Assembly (NCBI RefSeq): GCF_900102965.1
Contig: NZ_FNGM01000001.1
Span: 411,164-475,163 of the forward strand
Length of the DNA: 64,000 bases
Direction: 5' to 3'
From: Paenibacillus jilunlii
GTDB taxonomy: Bacteria; Bacillota; Bacilli; Paenibacillales; Paenibacillaceae
Shown: one piece after another, positions 1-8,625 of the stretch
How positions within the stretch are numbered: position 1 is the first letter of the stretch
Layout of the letters: every line of letters starts with the position of its first letter
Notes under the pieces: model-generated
Told to the model about the DNA's origin: nothing
Seen by the model: the letters and a program-made list of their open reading frames with translations, nothing else
The model's database searches: none
Program-made: the position numbers and the translations under genes

Positions 1-2445
1 ACCAGCATTACGTCCTTCCTGCTGATTGCCTTCTGGCACCGCCGGGAAAGATCGCGGTACGGAGCGCTCAAGTCGATGCTGATCACCGTGTTCGGCGGAC
101 TGGCGATGTTTGCCGGGTTCAACCTGCTCTATGTGATGAGCGGAACCTACAGCATCCGGGAGATTACCCTACAAGCCGGAAAGTTGTCCCTGGAGCCGAT
201 GTTCATTCCCGCCATGCTGCTGATTCTGCTGGGAGCGTTCACCAAATCCGCACAATTTCCGTTTCACATCTGGCTTCCCGATGCGATGGAGGCACCGACT
301 CCGGTCAGTGCCTATCTCCATTCAGCGACGATGGTCAAGGCAGGGCTGTATCTGGTGGCCCGGCTAAGTCCCGTATTCAGCGGGCAGTCCGAATGGTTCT
401 GGCTGGTCTCCGTCTGCGGACTCATTACTCTCTTGTATGGCTCGTTCAAAGCCATCAAGCAAACCGATTTAAAAGCGATGCTCGCCTTTTCTACGGTCAG
501 CCAGCTGGGGTTGATCATGTGCCTGCTGGGACTGGGCTCTGCGGCGGCCTATTTTTCAGGCACACAAGAATCTGTAATCTATGCGATGGCTACGGCGGCG
601 GCTGTCTTTCATCTGATCAACCATGCAGTGTTCAAGGGAACCCTGTTTATGGTGGTTGGCATTGTAGACCATGAGACGAATACAAGGGATCTGCGCAAGC
701 TGGGCGGATTAATGTCCTTGATGCCGGTCACTTTTTCAGTAGCGCTCATTGGCGCCTTTTCCATGGCCGGGCTTCCGCCGTTCAGCGGATTCCTGAGCAA
801 AGAGATGTTCTTCACCGCCGTGCTTCATATTCGGGAGATGAATGTATGGAGTACACAGTCCTGGCTGGGGCTGTTTCCGGTCCTGGCCTGGATAGCGAGC
901 GTATTTACCTTTGTATACAGCATGATCCTGGTTTTCAGGACGTTCACCGGCAGGCTGCAGCCGGAAAAGCTGGACAAAGTACCGCATGAAGCTCCGCGCG
1001 GATTGCTTTTTTCTCCTGTGGCACTTGTCTCCCTGGCTGTTCTCTTTGCCTTTTTCCCGGACCTTCCAAGCACATCCATAATTGAACCCGCTGTGGCTGC
1101 GATTCAATATGGCCACCTGCCGGCGGAGGAAAGCCTTCATGTATCCATCCATTTCTGGCATGGCTGGACTCCGGAAATCTTCATGACCCTTGGCGTGATC
1201 GCTGCCGGAACGCTTCTGTATAGAGGTTATAGCAGACTGCGGATACTGGACCGTGAGTGGAGCGGGCGGGATTCGCTTAACCGTATATATGATCTCAGCA
1301 TTCGCGTGCTGGAAGGCGGCTCAGCCCGTTTCACCAATCTTTATATGACCGGCAGCAACCGGCATTATCTGCTGTATATTTTCGGGTTCTTCATTATTGC
1401 CCTGGGGAGTACGCTGCTCGGGGCGCAGGGGATAACTCTGGGCATGCCGGACTATGCGCCGGTCTCGATGTACGAAGTAGCGGTGGTTGCGGTTATGCTG
1501 GCGGCAGCGTTTGCCGTTCCTTTTGCCAAGTCGAGAGTTAATGCCATTCTGTTCACAGGTGCGGTCGGCTACATGGTGACCCTGCTGTTTGTCATCTTCC
1601 GCGCTCCTGACCTTGCCTTGACGCAGATGATCGTGGAGACGGTGTCGGTGATTCTGTTCCTGCTGTGCTTCAAATATTTGCCGAAGCTGAAGCGGGAGAA
1701 GGAAAAAGCTTCCTTTAAATGGCCGAATCTCATTATAGCTGTGGGGGTCGGCATGACGATGACACTGATTGCGCTGGCGGCGATGGGCAGCAGTCCTTTT
1801 GTGCCGATCTCGGAATATTTTCTGAACGAAAGCTATTCTCTGGCCGGCGGTAAAAACGTAGTGAATGTCATTCTGGTAGACTTCAGAGGGTTCGATACTC
1901 TGTTTGAAATCATGGTTCTAGGTGTTGCGTCCCTTGGTATATACGCGCTGGTTCATCTGAGAATGGAGCCTGGGACGCTGACCCCGGGGAGAAAAAACAA
2001 ACCGTCACCCTATTTGTTTCCGCTGCGCAGCAATGATGTGATTCTGCGGACGATGTCCAAGGTGATAGTAGTCATTATCCTTACCTTTTCGCTGTATTTG
2101 TTCTTTGCCGGACATAACCATCCGGGCGGAGGTTTTATCGGCGCTTTGATGACATCCGCCGGCCTGATTCTGATGGCGATTTCACTAGGAGTGGATACGG
2201 TCCGCAAACTTCTCCCGGTTAATTACCGTATCCTCACAGCGGCGGGGCTGCTGATCGCGATCCTGACAGCGGCAGGCTCGTTTGCGTTTGGCGCGCCATT
2301 CTTGAGCCATACCTTTGGCCATTTTGATCTGCCGCTGCTTGGGGATACGGAGCTTGCGACAGCTGTTCTGTTCGATCTGGGTGTATATCTGGCAGTCATC
2401 GGCGTGACCATGAACATTATTTTTACCATAGGGGGGGATGAGTGA
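1..2445 (+). CDS. mrpA: Na+/H+ antiporter MrpA-MrpB fusion (5' end outside window)
   Basis: Membrane subunit of the Mrp (Mnh/Sha) multi-subunit monovalent cation/proton antiporter, related to complex I NuoL. The frame is open from base 1, so at least 814 residues are present and the N-terminus lies upstream. Many hydrophobic segments are seen, with the proton-antiporter signature around residues 80-260 (HIWLPDAMEAPTPVSAYLHS, FKGTLFM). The last ~138 codons (from about base 2029) look like a complete MrpB/MnhB domain (HNHPGGGFIGALM, then a DLGVYLAVIG run), with no stop or start in between. Bacillus subtilis has separate mrpA and mrpB; the fused form is known in other Mrp operon types. The stop overlaps the start of mrpC (ATGAGTGA). 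First gene of the operon in view. Confidence 0.93.
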   Translation, partial: TSITSFLLIAFWHRRERSRYGALKSMLITVFGGLAMFAGFNLLYVMSGTYSIREITLQAGKLSLEPMFIPAMLLILLGAFTKSAQFPFHIWLPDAMEAPTPVSAYLHSATMVKAGLYLVARLSPVFSGQSEWFWLVSVCGLITLLYGSFKAIKQTDLKAMLAFSTVSQLGLIMCLLGLGSAAAYFSGTQESVIYAMATAAAVFHLINHAVFKGTLFMVVGIVDHETNTRDLRKLGGLMSLMPVTFSVALIGAFSMAGLPPFSGFLSKEMFFTAVLHIREMNVWSTQSWLGLFPVLAWIASVFTFVYSMILVFRTFTGRLQPEKLDKVPHEAPRGLLFSPVALVSLAVLFAFFPDLPSTSIIEPAVAAIQYGHLPAEESLHVSIHFWHGWTPEIFMTLGVIAAGTLLYRGYSRLRILDREWSGRDSLNRIYDLSIRVLEGGSARFTNLYMTGSNRHYLLYIFGFFIIALGSTLLGAQGITLGMPDYAPVSMYEVAVVAVMLAAAFAVPFAKSRVNAILFTGAVGYMVTLLFVIFRAPDLALTQMIVETVSVILFLLCFKYLPKLKREKEKASFKWPNLIIAVGVGMTMTLIALAAMGSSPFVPISEYFLNESYSLAGGKNVVNVILVDFRGFDTLFEIMVLGVASLGIYALVHLRMEPGTLTPGRKNKPSPYLFPLRSNDVILRTMSKVIVVIILTFSLYLFFAGHNHPGGGFIGALMTSAGLILMAISLGVDTVRKLLPVNYRILTAAGLLIAILTAAGSFAFGAPFLSHTFGHFDLPLLGDTELATAVLFDLGVYLAVIGVTMNIIFTIGGDE

Positions 2446-2782
2446 AATGGAATGGATGATGGCTGTAGCGGTCGGAGTTTTGTTTACGGTCGGAGTGTAT
2501 CTGATTTTGTCCAAAACCCTGCTGCGGATTGTACTCGGTACATCCCTGCTTACACATGGTGTCCATCTGCTTCTCCTGACTATGGCCGGACTAAAAAAAG
2601 GGGCTGCTCCCGTATTAGGCGGCAAGGCGGATGCCTATGTGGACCCATTGCCGCAGGCGCTGATTCTGACGTCCATCGTGATCAGCTTCGGTGTTACGGC
2701 GTTCTTCTTCGTGCTGGCCTACCGTGCCTACCAGGCACACGGGACCGATGAAATGGATAATGTTAGGGAGGAGGAGCAATGA
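2438..2782 (+). CDS. mrpC: Na+/H+ antiporter subunit MrpC (NuoK-like)
   Basis: Small 114-residue membrane subunit of the Mrp antiporter, homologous to NuoK of complex I. Three hydrophobic segments are visible (about residues 5-25, 28-50 and 70-95), with the family-like stretch around PLPQALILTSIVI. It starts 8 bases before the mrpA stop ends and its own stop overlaps the mrpD start (ATGA), which indicates translational coupling inside the operon. Length matches the family (about 113 residues in Bacillus). Confidence 0.93.
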   Translation: MSEMEWMMAVAVGVLFTVGVYLILSKTLLRIVLGTSLLTHGVHLLLLTMAGLKKGAAPVLGGKADAYVDPLPQALILTSIVISFGVTAFFFVLAYRAYQAHGTDEMDNVREEEQ

Positions 2783-4254
2783 ATAATCTCTTAGTAATGC
2801 CGATTCTGATTCCCTTATGTACCGCCGTTATATTAATGTTTCTGAAAGAGAAGGTGCTGCTGCAGCGGTGGATCAGCGTCTTCAGCGGCATTCTGAATCT
2901 TGTTCTGGCCTGTGTGCTGGTCACCCGTATCCATAAAGAGGGCATCCAAACCTTGCAGATGGGCGGCTGGACTCCGCCTTATGGCATTGTGTTTGTCGGA
3001 GATATGTTCGCAGCACTGCTAGTGCTGACGGCTTCAGCGGTGAGCCTGGGGATTCTGCTCTATTCCTTCACCAGCATCGGTGCGGAGCGGGAAAGATTCT
3101 ATTACTATACCTTTTTTCATTTTCTGCTCGTGGGCGTATACGGTTCTTTTCTGACCGGAGACATCTTCAATCTGTTCGTGTTCTTTGAAGTGATGCTGAT
3201 CTCGTCCTACGCGCTGATATCCCTGGGCGGAACTAAGTTACAGCTCCGGGAAACCTCTAAGTATCTGCTGATTAACATTGTGTCTTCGACGCTTTTTGTA
3301 GCCGCAGTCGCTTACCTGTATGCCGCGGCGGGCACACTGAATATGGCTCACTTGTCAGAGCGTATTGCTGAGGCCGGGCAGGGCGGTGTCCTGAATGTGA
3401 TCGCTGTGCTGTTCCTGATCGTCTTTGCTCTGAAAGCTGGTCTGTTCCTGTTCTTCTGGCTCCCCGGCTCCTACGGTGCGCCGCCTGCCGCAGTCCGGGC
3501 CTTGTTCGGGGCACTTCTGACCAAAGTAGGGCTTTACGCCATTATCCGGACTTTTACGCTTATCTTTGCCGGAGATCCTGATTTCACGAACGGCTGGATC
3601 GCCTGGATGGCGGCAGCTACGATGATTCTGGGCGCACTGGGTGCCGTCGCATACAATGACATCCCCCGCATCCTCAACTACAACGTCATTGTCAGTGTGG
3701 GTTTTGTCGCCTTCGGATTATCCGCAGGAACACCGGATGCACTGGACGGAGCGGTCTTTTACCTGCTGCACGATATGCTGGGCAAGGCCCTGATGTTCAT
3801 TCTCGGCGGGTTGATTATTGCCGCCGCCGGTACGGACCGGCTTGAGCGGATGGGGGGGCTGATCCAACGTTATCCGCTGCTCGGCTGGAGCTTTTTTGCG
3901 CTGGCGCTGGCACTTGCCGGTATTCCTCCCTTCAGCGGCTTCCCCGGCAAAGTGCTGATCATCCGGGGAGGACTGGATGCAGGAATGCTGGCGTTTTCCC
4001 TCATTGGGCTGGGCTCCAGTCTCCTTGTGCTGTACTCGCTGATCAAAGTGTTCAGGCTGGCCTTCTGGGGCAATACGCCGGACACGGAACAGCCCAAGGT
4101 TAATCTGAAAAGCGGGACGGCAGTAGCTGCCGGACTCCTCGTTCTGGTCATTCTGATGGGCCTTGGAGCGGAGTGGGTGAATCCCTATATATCACAGGCG
4201 GGGGATGTGCTTGGTTCTCCCGGGTTATATATCGAAGCTGTATTGAAGGAGTAG
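2779..4254 (+). CDS. mrpD: Na+/H+ antiporter subunit MrpD (NuoN/NuoM-like)
   Basis: 491-residue polytopic membrane protein, the second antiporter-like subunit of the Mrp complex and normal in length for the family. Motifs seen include GDIFNLFVFFEVMLISSYAL near residue 125 and LLHDMLGKALMFILGG near residue 335, both usual in MrpD. It provides one of the two proton/cation channels together with MrpA. The start overlaps the mrpC stop by four bases, and a GGAGGAGCA ribosome binding site lies just upstream. Confidence 0.94.
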   Translation: MNNLLVMPILIPLCTAVILMFLKEKVLLQRWISVFSGILNLVLACVLVTRIHKEGIQTLQMGGWTPPYGIVFVGDMFAALLVLTASAVSLGILLYSFTSIGAERERFYYYTFFHFLLVGVYGSFLTGDIFNLFVFFEVMLISSYALISLGGTKLQLRETSKYLLINIVSSTLFVAAVAYLYAAAGTLNMAHLSERIAEAGQGGVLNVIAVLFLIVFALKAGLFLFFWLPGSYGAPPAAVRALFGALLTKVGLYAIIRTFTLIFAGDPDFTNGWIAWMAAATMILGALGAVAYNDIPRILNYNVIVSVGFVAFGLSAGTPDALDGAVFYLLHDMLGKALMFILGGLIIAAAGTDRLERMGGLIQRYPLLGWSFFALALALAGIPPFSGFPGKVLIIRGGLDAGMLAFSLIGLGSSLLVLYSLIKVFRLAFWGNTPDTEQPKVNLKSGTAVAAGLLVLVILMGLGAEWVNPYISQAGDVLGSPGLYIEAVLKE

Positions 4255-4740
4255 ATGAAGATGGCTGTTCAAATCTTATTAAACCTGATGGCTGCGTTTC
4301 TGTGGATGATGCTGAGCGGTGACGGGTCAGGCTCAGGCTTCGTAACCGGCTATTTGCTGGGCTGCGGAATTCTGCTGGTGCTGCGCAGGTTCCTGCCTGA
4401 ACCGTTCTATTTGAAACGGGTGTGGTCCATAGTGAAGCTGCTGGCGCTGTTTCTGCGGGAGCTGGTCTGGTCCAGCTTTGCGGTCATCCGGCAAATCCTA
4501 AGTCCCAAACTGGCTATCCGTCCGGGCATCTTCGCTTACGAAACCGCTCTTCGATCCGACTTTGAGGTCACCCTGCTCTCCTGCCTTATTTGTCTTACAC
4601 CAGGGACACTTACATTAGAAGTATCGGGCAGCGGCCAGACTCTTTATATTCACGCTATGGATATTGAAGATGCCGGCCAGCTCACCCGCCAGATCGAAGG
4701 AACCTTTGAAAAAGCGATAATGGAGGTGACCCGGCCATGA
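4255..4740 (+). CDS. mrpE: Na+/H+ antiporter subunit MrpE
   Basis: 161-residue Mrp subunit E. Two or three hydrophobic helices occupy the first ~75 residues, followed by a soluble C-terminal part with the family-typical stretch SCLICLTPGTLTLEV near residue 105. MrpE is not related to complex I and is needed for full activity of the complex. The ATG directly abuts the mrpD stop codon, and the 3' end overlaps mrpF by four bases. Confidence 0.92.
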   Translation: MKMAVQILLNLMAAFLWMMLSGDGSGSGFVTGYLLGCGILLVLRRFLPEPFYLKRVWSIVKLLALFLRELVWSSFAVIRQILSPKLAIRPGIFAYETALRSDFEVTLLSCLICLTPGTLTLEVSGSGQTLYIHAMDIEDAGQLTRQIEGTFEKAIMEVTRP

Positions 4741-5030
4741 TTCCGGTGCTGCTAAATATGGCGTTGACGATTCTGGCACTGGGCATGTTAGCCTGCCTGT
4801 ACAGGCTGATTCAAGGACCGGCCCGTTCCGACCGGATTGCTGCGCTGGATACGCTTGGCATCCATCTGCTGGCGGTAATCGCGGTGCTGAGCATGCAGCA
4901 GAGGACAGAGGATTATATCGATATGGTGCTTGTGATCGGAATTCTGACGTTTATCGGAACTGCGGTATTAGCCAGATACATTGAAAGAGACGCGGTTATC
5001 GAGCATGGAGGTGATAAGCTTGATCGGTGA
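4737..5030 (+). CDS. mrpF: Na+/H+ antiporter subunit MrpF
   Basis: 97-residue small membrane subunit with three predicted helices. The conserved stretch GPARSDRIAALDTLG near residue 27 is characteristic of MrpF/MnhF. MrpF has also been linked to solute (cholate) efflux in B. subtilis. It overlaps mrpE by 4 bases at its start and mrpG by 11 bases at its end, so expression is coupled. Confidence 0.92.
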   Translation: MIPVLLNMALTILALGMLACLYRLIQGPARSDRIAALDTLGIHLLAVIAVLSMQQRTEDYIDMVLVIGILTFIGTAVLARYIERDAVIEHGGDKLDR

Positions 5031-5394
5031 GCTGCTTATTGCGGTACTGGTATTGCTGGGTGCATTGTTGTGCGGGCTTGGCGCGTTTGGGCTCGTCCGG
5101 CTCCCCGATGTCTATTTACGTTCCCATGCCGCCACCAAAAGCGCTACATTGGGAGTATTATGTGTGCTGACAGGAGCCTTTCTATTTTTTTTCTTCTATA
5201 TAGAAGTAGTAAGCATTAAGCTGCTGCTCGGGATAGTCTTTGTTTTCATCACTTCTCCGGTTGCAGGGCATCTGAATGGCCGGGCGGCTTACCGTTCGGG
5301 TGTGCCTTTATGGAAGGGCAGCGTGCAGGATGACCTGAAGCCGGTGCTGGAAAAGAATGAGACGAAGCAGACTGACACCCAGCATAAGTTATAG
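5020..5394 (+). CDS. mrpG: Na+/H+ antiporter subunit MrpG
   Basis: Last Mrp subunit, about 124 residues with three helices and the family motif GLVRLPDVYLRSHAATKSATLG (read around residues 23-45; GxxRxPDxYxRxHAxTK core). I choose TTG at 5020 because GGAGGTGAT ends five bases before it; an in-frame ATG at 5005 and a TTG at 4981 have no such site. The charged tail (ends near ETKQTDTQHKL) is not membrane embedded. It completes the C-D-E-F-G order and the operon appears to end here. Confidence 0.9.
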   Translation: MIGELLIAVLVLLGALLCGLGAFGLVRLPDVYLRSHAATKSATLGVLCVLTGAFLFFFFYIEVVSIKLLLGIVFVFITSPVAGHLNGRAAYRSGVPLWKGSVQDDLKPVLEKNETKQTDTQHKL

Positions 5395-5409
5395 TAAACT
5401 AAAGAATAT

Positions 5410-5563
5410 GTCTTTTTCGCTGAATTCTGTAAAAGAAGCGGGGGAACCACCGTGTGTGCAGTTTTGCAACTGCCATGCCAAGGGGTGAATCTCGAACATT
5501 CGAGTAGGGCTACTCTTCAGGCCCGAATCCGTCAGCTAACCCCGTAAGCGTAGGAGAGGAGAC
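5410..5563 (+). ncRNA. c-di-AMP riboswitch (ydaO-yuaA type)
   Basis: The leader carries the sequence hallmarks of the ydaO-yuaA class: GCGGGGGAACCA (5438-5449), AGGGGTGAATC, GGGCTACTCTTC and CGAATCCGTCAGCTAACC near 5524-5542. The class binds cyclic di-AMP and usually turns genes off. Here GTCTTTTT at 5410-5417 can pair (with G-U pairs) with GAGGAGAC at 5556-5563, forming a P1 stem that hides the GGAGAGGAG ribosome binding site of the next gene, so control would be translational. No separate terminator is seen. It lies between mrpG and the alpha/beta hydrolase gene. Confidence 0.87.
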
Positions 5564-5570
5564 GAATGAG

Positions 5571-6398
5571 TTGCCGCAAATTCAATTAAATGGAACTTCT
5601 ATCTACTACGAAACCTATGGTACAGGAGTCCCGGTTGTTTTTATCCATGATCATCTGACCTCGCATCATCTGTTTGAACCGCAAATTGAGTATTTTCGTG
5701 ACCGTGTTCAGGTGATTGTTCTGGATCTGAGAGGGAACGGGTTGTCCGGAAAAATGGATGTCGAGGTTCACCGCATTCTGGATACCCAATGTGAGGATCT
5801 GAAGGAACTGCTCCGCCGTCTGGGGCTGCTGAGTGTGATTCTGGTCGCAAGCTCCGGCGGGGGTGTGCTGGCCCAGAAATTCGCTGTGCAGAACCCGGAG
5901 CTGGTGCGTGCGCTGGTGCTGGTGGACAACTGTTCGAGCGGAAATGACTCCACGAAAAATAATCGAATATGGGAGATGGTCGAGAGATGCTCATGGATAT
6001 CGTATTATTTGCCGCCTGAACTGCTTCTGCGCTCCCTGCGAATCGCCTATAACAAATGGCTGCCCGCTTATCATATCCTCCGGCATGAACTGCTGCATAA
6101 ACGGCCAACCGAAGGGATCAAACAACGGATTGCCCTGCGTCAGATTGACATTCTTGCCTATGCGGCCAAGCTGCAGGTTCCCGTGCTGTGTGTAACGGGA
6201 AGCCAGAATGAGTGGAGGCTGGCGCAGGCGAGCAAGAACGCCTCCATGCTGCCATCGGCGCAGCTGGTGGTGCTGGATGATGCCATGTATCCCAGCCATC
6301 TGTGCCAGCCGCAGCATTTTAACCGCCTGCTGTTAAATTTTCTGATCGACCAGCATGCCATACACCAGCGGGCCGAAGGGGCAGAGGGCGACGGATGA
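5571..6398 (+). CDS. alpha/beta hydrolase under c-di-AMP riboswitch
   Basis: 275-residue single-domain alpha/beta hydrolase. The nucleophile elbow is A-S-S-G-G with Ser95; the oxyanion-side motif is FIHDH near residue 24, LDLRGNGLSG follows strand 4, and SHLCQP near the C-terminus supplies the catalytic His. The substrate cannot be told. The TTG start at 5571 is chosen because GGAGAGGAG lies 9 bases upstream; the ATG at 5566 is out of frame and would give a seven-codon peptide. No signal peptide, so cytosolic. The gene is the only one directly behind the c-di-AMP riboswitch, which is unusual cargo for that class (normally cell-wall hydrolases and K+/osmolyte transporters). Confidence 0.85.
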   Translation: MPQIQLNGTSIYYETYGTGVPVVFIHDHLTSHHLFEPQIEYFRDRVQVIVLDLRGNGLSGKMDVEVHRILDTQCEDLKELLRRLGLLSVILVASSGGGVLAQKFAVQNPELVRALVLVDNCSSGNDSTKNNRIWEMVERCSWISYYLPPELLLRSLRIAYNKWLPAYHILRHELLHKRPTEGIKQRIALRQIDILAYAAKLQVPVLCVTGSQNEWRLAQASKNASMLPSAQLVVLDDAMYPSHLCQPQHFNRLLLNFLIDQHAIHQRAEGAEGDG

Positions 6399-6495
6399 TG
6401 CAGTTCCCGATCCAACCCAACGGCTTGGTATCACTGATCCGCAGCACTGGAGGAGCATCCTTTTTGAAACGATGAAATGCCTACGCCAACCGCAA

Positions 6496-6549
6496 AAAAA
6501 AACGGCAGTCCGGAACATACATGTGATGTTTTTGGGCTTCCGTTTTTTT
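6496..6549 (+). terminator. rho-independent terminator after alpha/beta hydrolase
   Basis: AAAAAAACGG (6496-6505) pairs with CCGTTTTTTT (6540-6549), with a weaker inner pairing. The A/T-rich stem ends in a T-run, so it may work on both strands. Confidence 0.65.
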
Positions 6550-6594
6550 GATGCGCATATATAATTAGCAGTGTGTTTTATTTCTGGAAATAGG

Positions 6595-6623
6595 TTGATA
6601 ACCTATGTACTTTGTGATTTAAT
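6595..6623 (+). promoter_or_regulatory. candidate sigma-A promoter of the LTA-synthase-like gene
   Basis: TTGATA (6595-6600) and TTTAAT (6618-6623) are separated by 17 bases, about 70 bases upstream of the coding start. Nothing else is recognisable in the 6550-6690 gap. Confidence 0.45.
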
Positions 6624-6690
6624 GCAGTAGGGGTATTGATAACACGAACGGACAGTCCATCATTTTTTTTGAAAGGAAATGAATTGTTTC

Positions 6691-8559
6691 ATGAAGAAAT
6701 CATTGAATAGCATGTTAAACCGGCCGATTCTATTATTCAGCTTCGTGCTGCTGCTCAAAAGCGCCGTGGCCTGGTTTGTCGTGTTCAGCGACGGTCCGAA
6801 CTGGAGTATGGCCTTTACCGAAATTCCCTTTTTCATCATTGTGTTCAGTCTGATTGAATGGCTGTCCTCCAAACGGAAGATTCTGTACTACATGATTGCC
6901 AACTTATTCATTACGGTTATTTATTTCTCTGTCCTGATGTATTACAAATATTATGGCGTAATTGCGACCTATCATGCACTGCAGCAAGCGGATAAGGTCA
7001 CTAAGGTCGGAGAGAGCACCTATTCCCTGATTACGCCGTATTATCTGTTTATTTTTGTGGATATTGTCTTCTTCCTGCTCTTTATGTTCCGTCCCAAATA
7101 CATTGCCAAATGGAAGGAGAGAGGCACATACCGGATCAGCCGCCCTGTGCTGCTTACCGTGGCCGCCGTTTCGCTCGCGCTGTGCTTCTTCAATATCTGG
7201 CCTAACCATGCGAGCATGAACGAGATCAAAAAAGCGGAGAGCATGGGGATTCTGAACTATGAAGTCTACACGCTGTTTGCGGACAGTACGGAGAAGGAGG
7301 AGCTTATAGACAGCAAGGAGATTACCCAGCAGGCTGTGGATACGGTTAAAGGGGTTCAACCCCCGCAGCTGCCGCAATACGCCGGGGCCGACAAGGGCAA
7401 AAACCTGATTGTCGTGCAGATGGAATCGTTCCAGAATTTCCTGATCGGACTGACCATTGACGGGCAGGAGATTACGCCGAACATCAACAAACTGGCGCAC
7501 AGCAATACGTACTTTAACAATTTCTACACCAATGCGGGCCAGGGAACGACCTCGGATGCCGAGTTCGTGGTGAACTCCTCTTTTTATGTGCCTAAGAACG
7601 AACCGGCAACGTCATCTCCCTATATGAACAAATCCGTGCCCAGCCTGCCGAAGCTGCTGCGTGCGAACGGTTATTTTACAGCTACTTTTCATACCAACAG
7701 TGTGGAATTCTGGAACCGCAAGGCCCTGTACCAGGCGATCGGCTTCGACAAGTATTATGACCAGAGCTTCTATGGCGATGATGATCATATCGCATTCGGG
7801 TCATCGGATGAGGTACTGTTCGCCAAAACGGTACCGGAGCTGGCCGCACTTGATGCCAAGGATCAGCCGTTCTATGCGATGGTCATTTCCATGAGCGCCC
7901 ACCATCCGTTCCGCATTCCCGGGGAGAAGTTCAAGATGAAGCTGCCGGAGCGCTTTGAAGGTACGCTGCTGGGGGATTATATTCAGGCTCAGAACTATGC
8001 CGACTATGCGATGGGGCAGTTTCTGGAGGAGCTGAAGAGCAGCGGACTGTGGGATGACAGCCTGATTGTGTTTTACGGAGATCACCAAGGCGTGCCGATG
8101 TACACTCTGGGTGAGGATGAGAAGGCTCTGCTGCAAGAGATGATCGGACATGAGTATGGGTATACGGATATGTTCAATATTCCGTTCATCGTCCACTCGC
8201 CAAGCGGCGTCCTGCCCCCGGTAGTGGACCGGACGGGCGGACAGATTGATATTCTGCCGACAGTATCCAATCTGCTGGGCGTGCCGCTGCAGAATCAGCT
8301 GCATTTCGGTGAGGATCTGTTCAACTCGGCATCGAACCTGATTCCGTTCAGACATTTCCTGCCTACAGGTTCTTTCGTGAATAATACGAGCATTTATTTG
8401 ACGGGGAATGATTACGCGGATGGAAGCAACTACAGTCTAAGCGATAATTCGGTCATCCAGGGCGGCTCTACAGAAGCGCAGTTCGAAGCTGCGGAGCGGC
8501 TGCTGAACATGTCGAACAGCTATCTGCTGCAATTGCCGGACCGGCCGGACCAGCAGTAA
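6691..8559 (+). CDS. LTA synthase family protein (LtaS-like sulfatase-fold polymerase)
   Basis: About 622 residues: five predicted transmembrane helices in the first ~170 residues and an extracellular sulfatase-fold domain after ~235. LtaS-type enzymes move glycerol-phosphate from phosphatidylglycerol onto lipoteichoic acid. Visible family features are VVQMESFQ (metal-binding Glu), GQGTTSDAEF with the catalytic Thr near residue 287, FWNRKALYQAIGFD, SAHHPF and YGDHQG. I favour ATG 6691 (MKKSLNS), about 13 bases after AAAGGA; ATG 6679 abuts that site. A monocistronic unit with its own promoter and terminator. It could be LtaS, a primase, or a stress paralogue (YfnI/YqgS type); the sequence alone does not decide. 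Confidence 0.9.
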   Translation: MKKSLNSMLNRPILLFSFVLLLKSAVAWFVVFSDGPNWSMAFTEIPFFIIVFSLIEWLSSKRKILYYMIANLFITVIYFSVLMYYKYYGVIATYHALQQADKVTKVGESTYSLITPYYLFIFVDIVFFLLFMFRPKYIAKWKERGTYRISRPVLLTVAAVSLALCFFNIWPNHASMNEIKKAESMGILNYEVYTLFADSTEKEELIDSKEITQQAVDTVKGVQPPQLPQYAGADKGKNLIVVQMESFQNFLIGLTIDGQEITPNINKLAHSNTYFNNFYTNAGQGTTSDAEFVVNSSFYVPKNEPATSSPYMNKSVPSLPKLLRANGYFTATFHTNSVEFWNRKALYQAIGFDKYYDQSFYGDDDHIAFGSSDEVLFAKTVPELAALDAKDQPFYAMVISMSAHHPFRIPGEKFKMKLPERFEGTLLGDYIQAQNYADYAMGQFLEELKSSGLWDDSLIVFYGDHQGVPMYTLGEDEKALLQEMIGHEYGYTDMFNIPFIVHSPSGVLPPVVDRTGGQIDILPTVSNLLGVPLQNQLHFGEDLFNSASNLIPFRHFLPTGSFVNNTSIYLTGNDYADGSNYSLSDNSVIQGGSTEAQFEAAERLLNMSNSYLLQLPDRPDQQ

Positions 8560-8567
8560 TCCGGAAA

Positions 8568-8607
8568 CAGTAAGTATGGGGCTTGCCCTGTGCTTGCTGT
8601 TTTTTTG
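8568..8607 (+). terminator. terminator after LTA-synthase-like gene
   Basis: CAGTAAG (8568-8574) pairs with CTTGCTG (8593-8599), with an inner GGG/CCC, followed by eight T residues. Confidence 0.7.
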
Positions 8608-8625
8608 TGCAGAAAATAAGATTTC

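Noticed and set aside
5566..5589. Seven-codon peptide starting at ATG 5566 behind the riboswitch
   Set aside because: The same ribosome binding site better serves TTG 5571 of the hydrolase, and so short a peptide cannot be supported from sequence.
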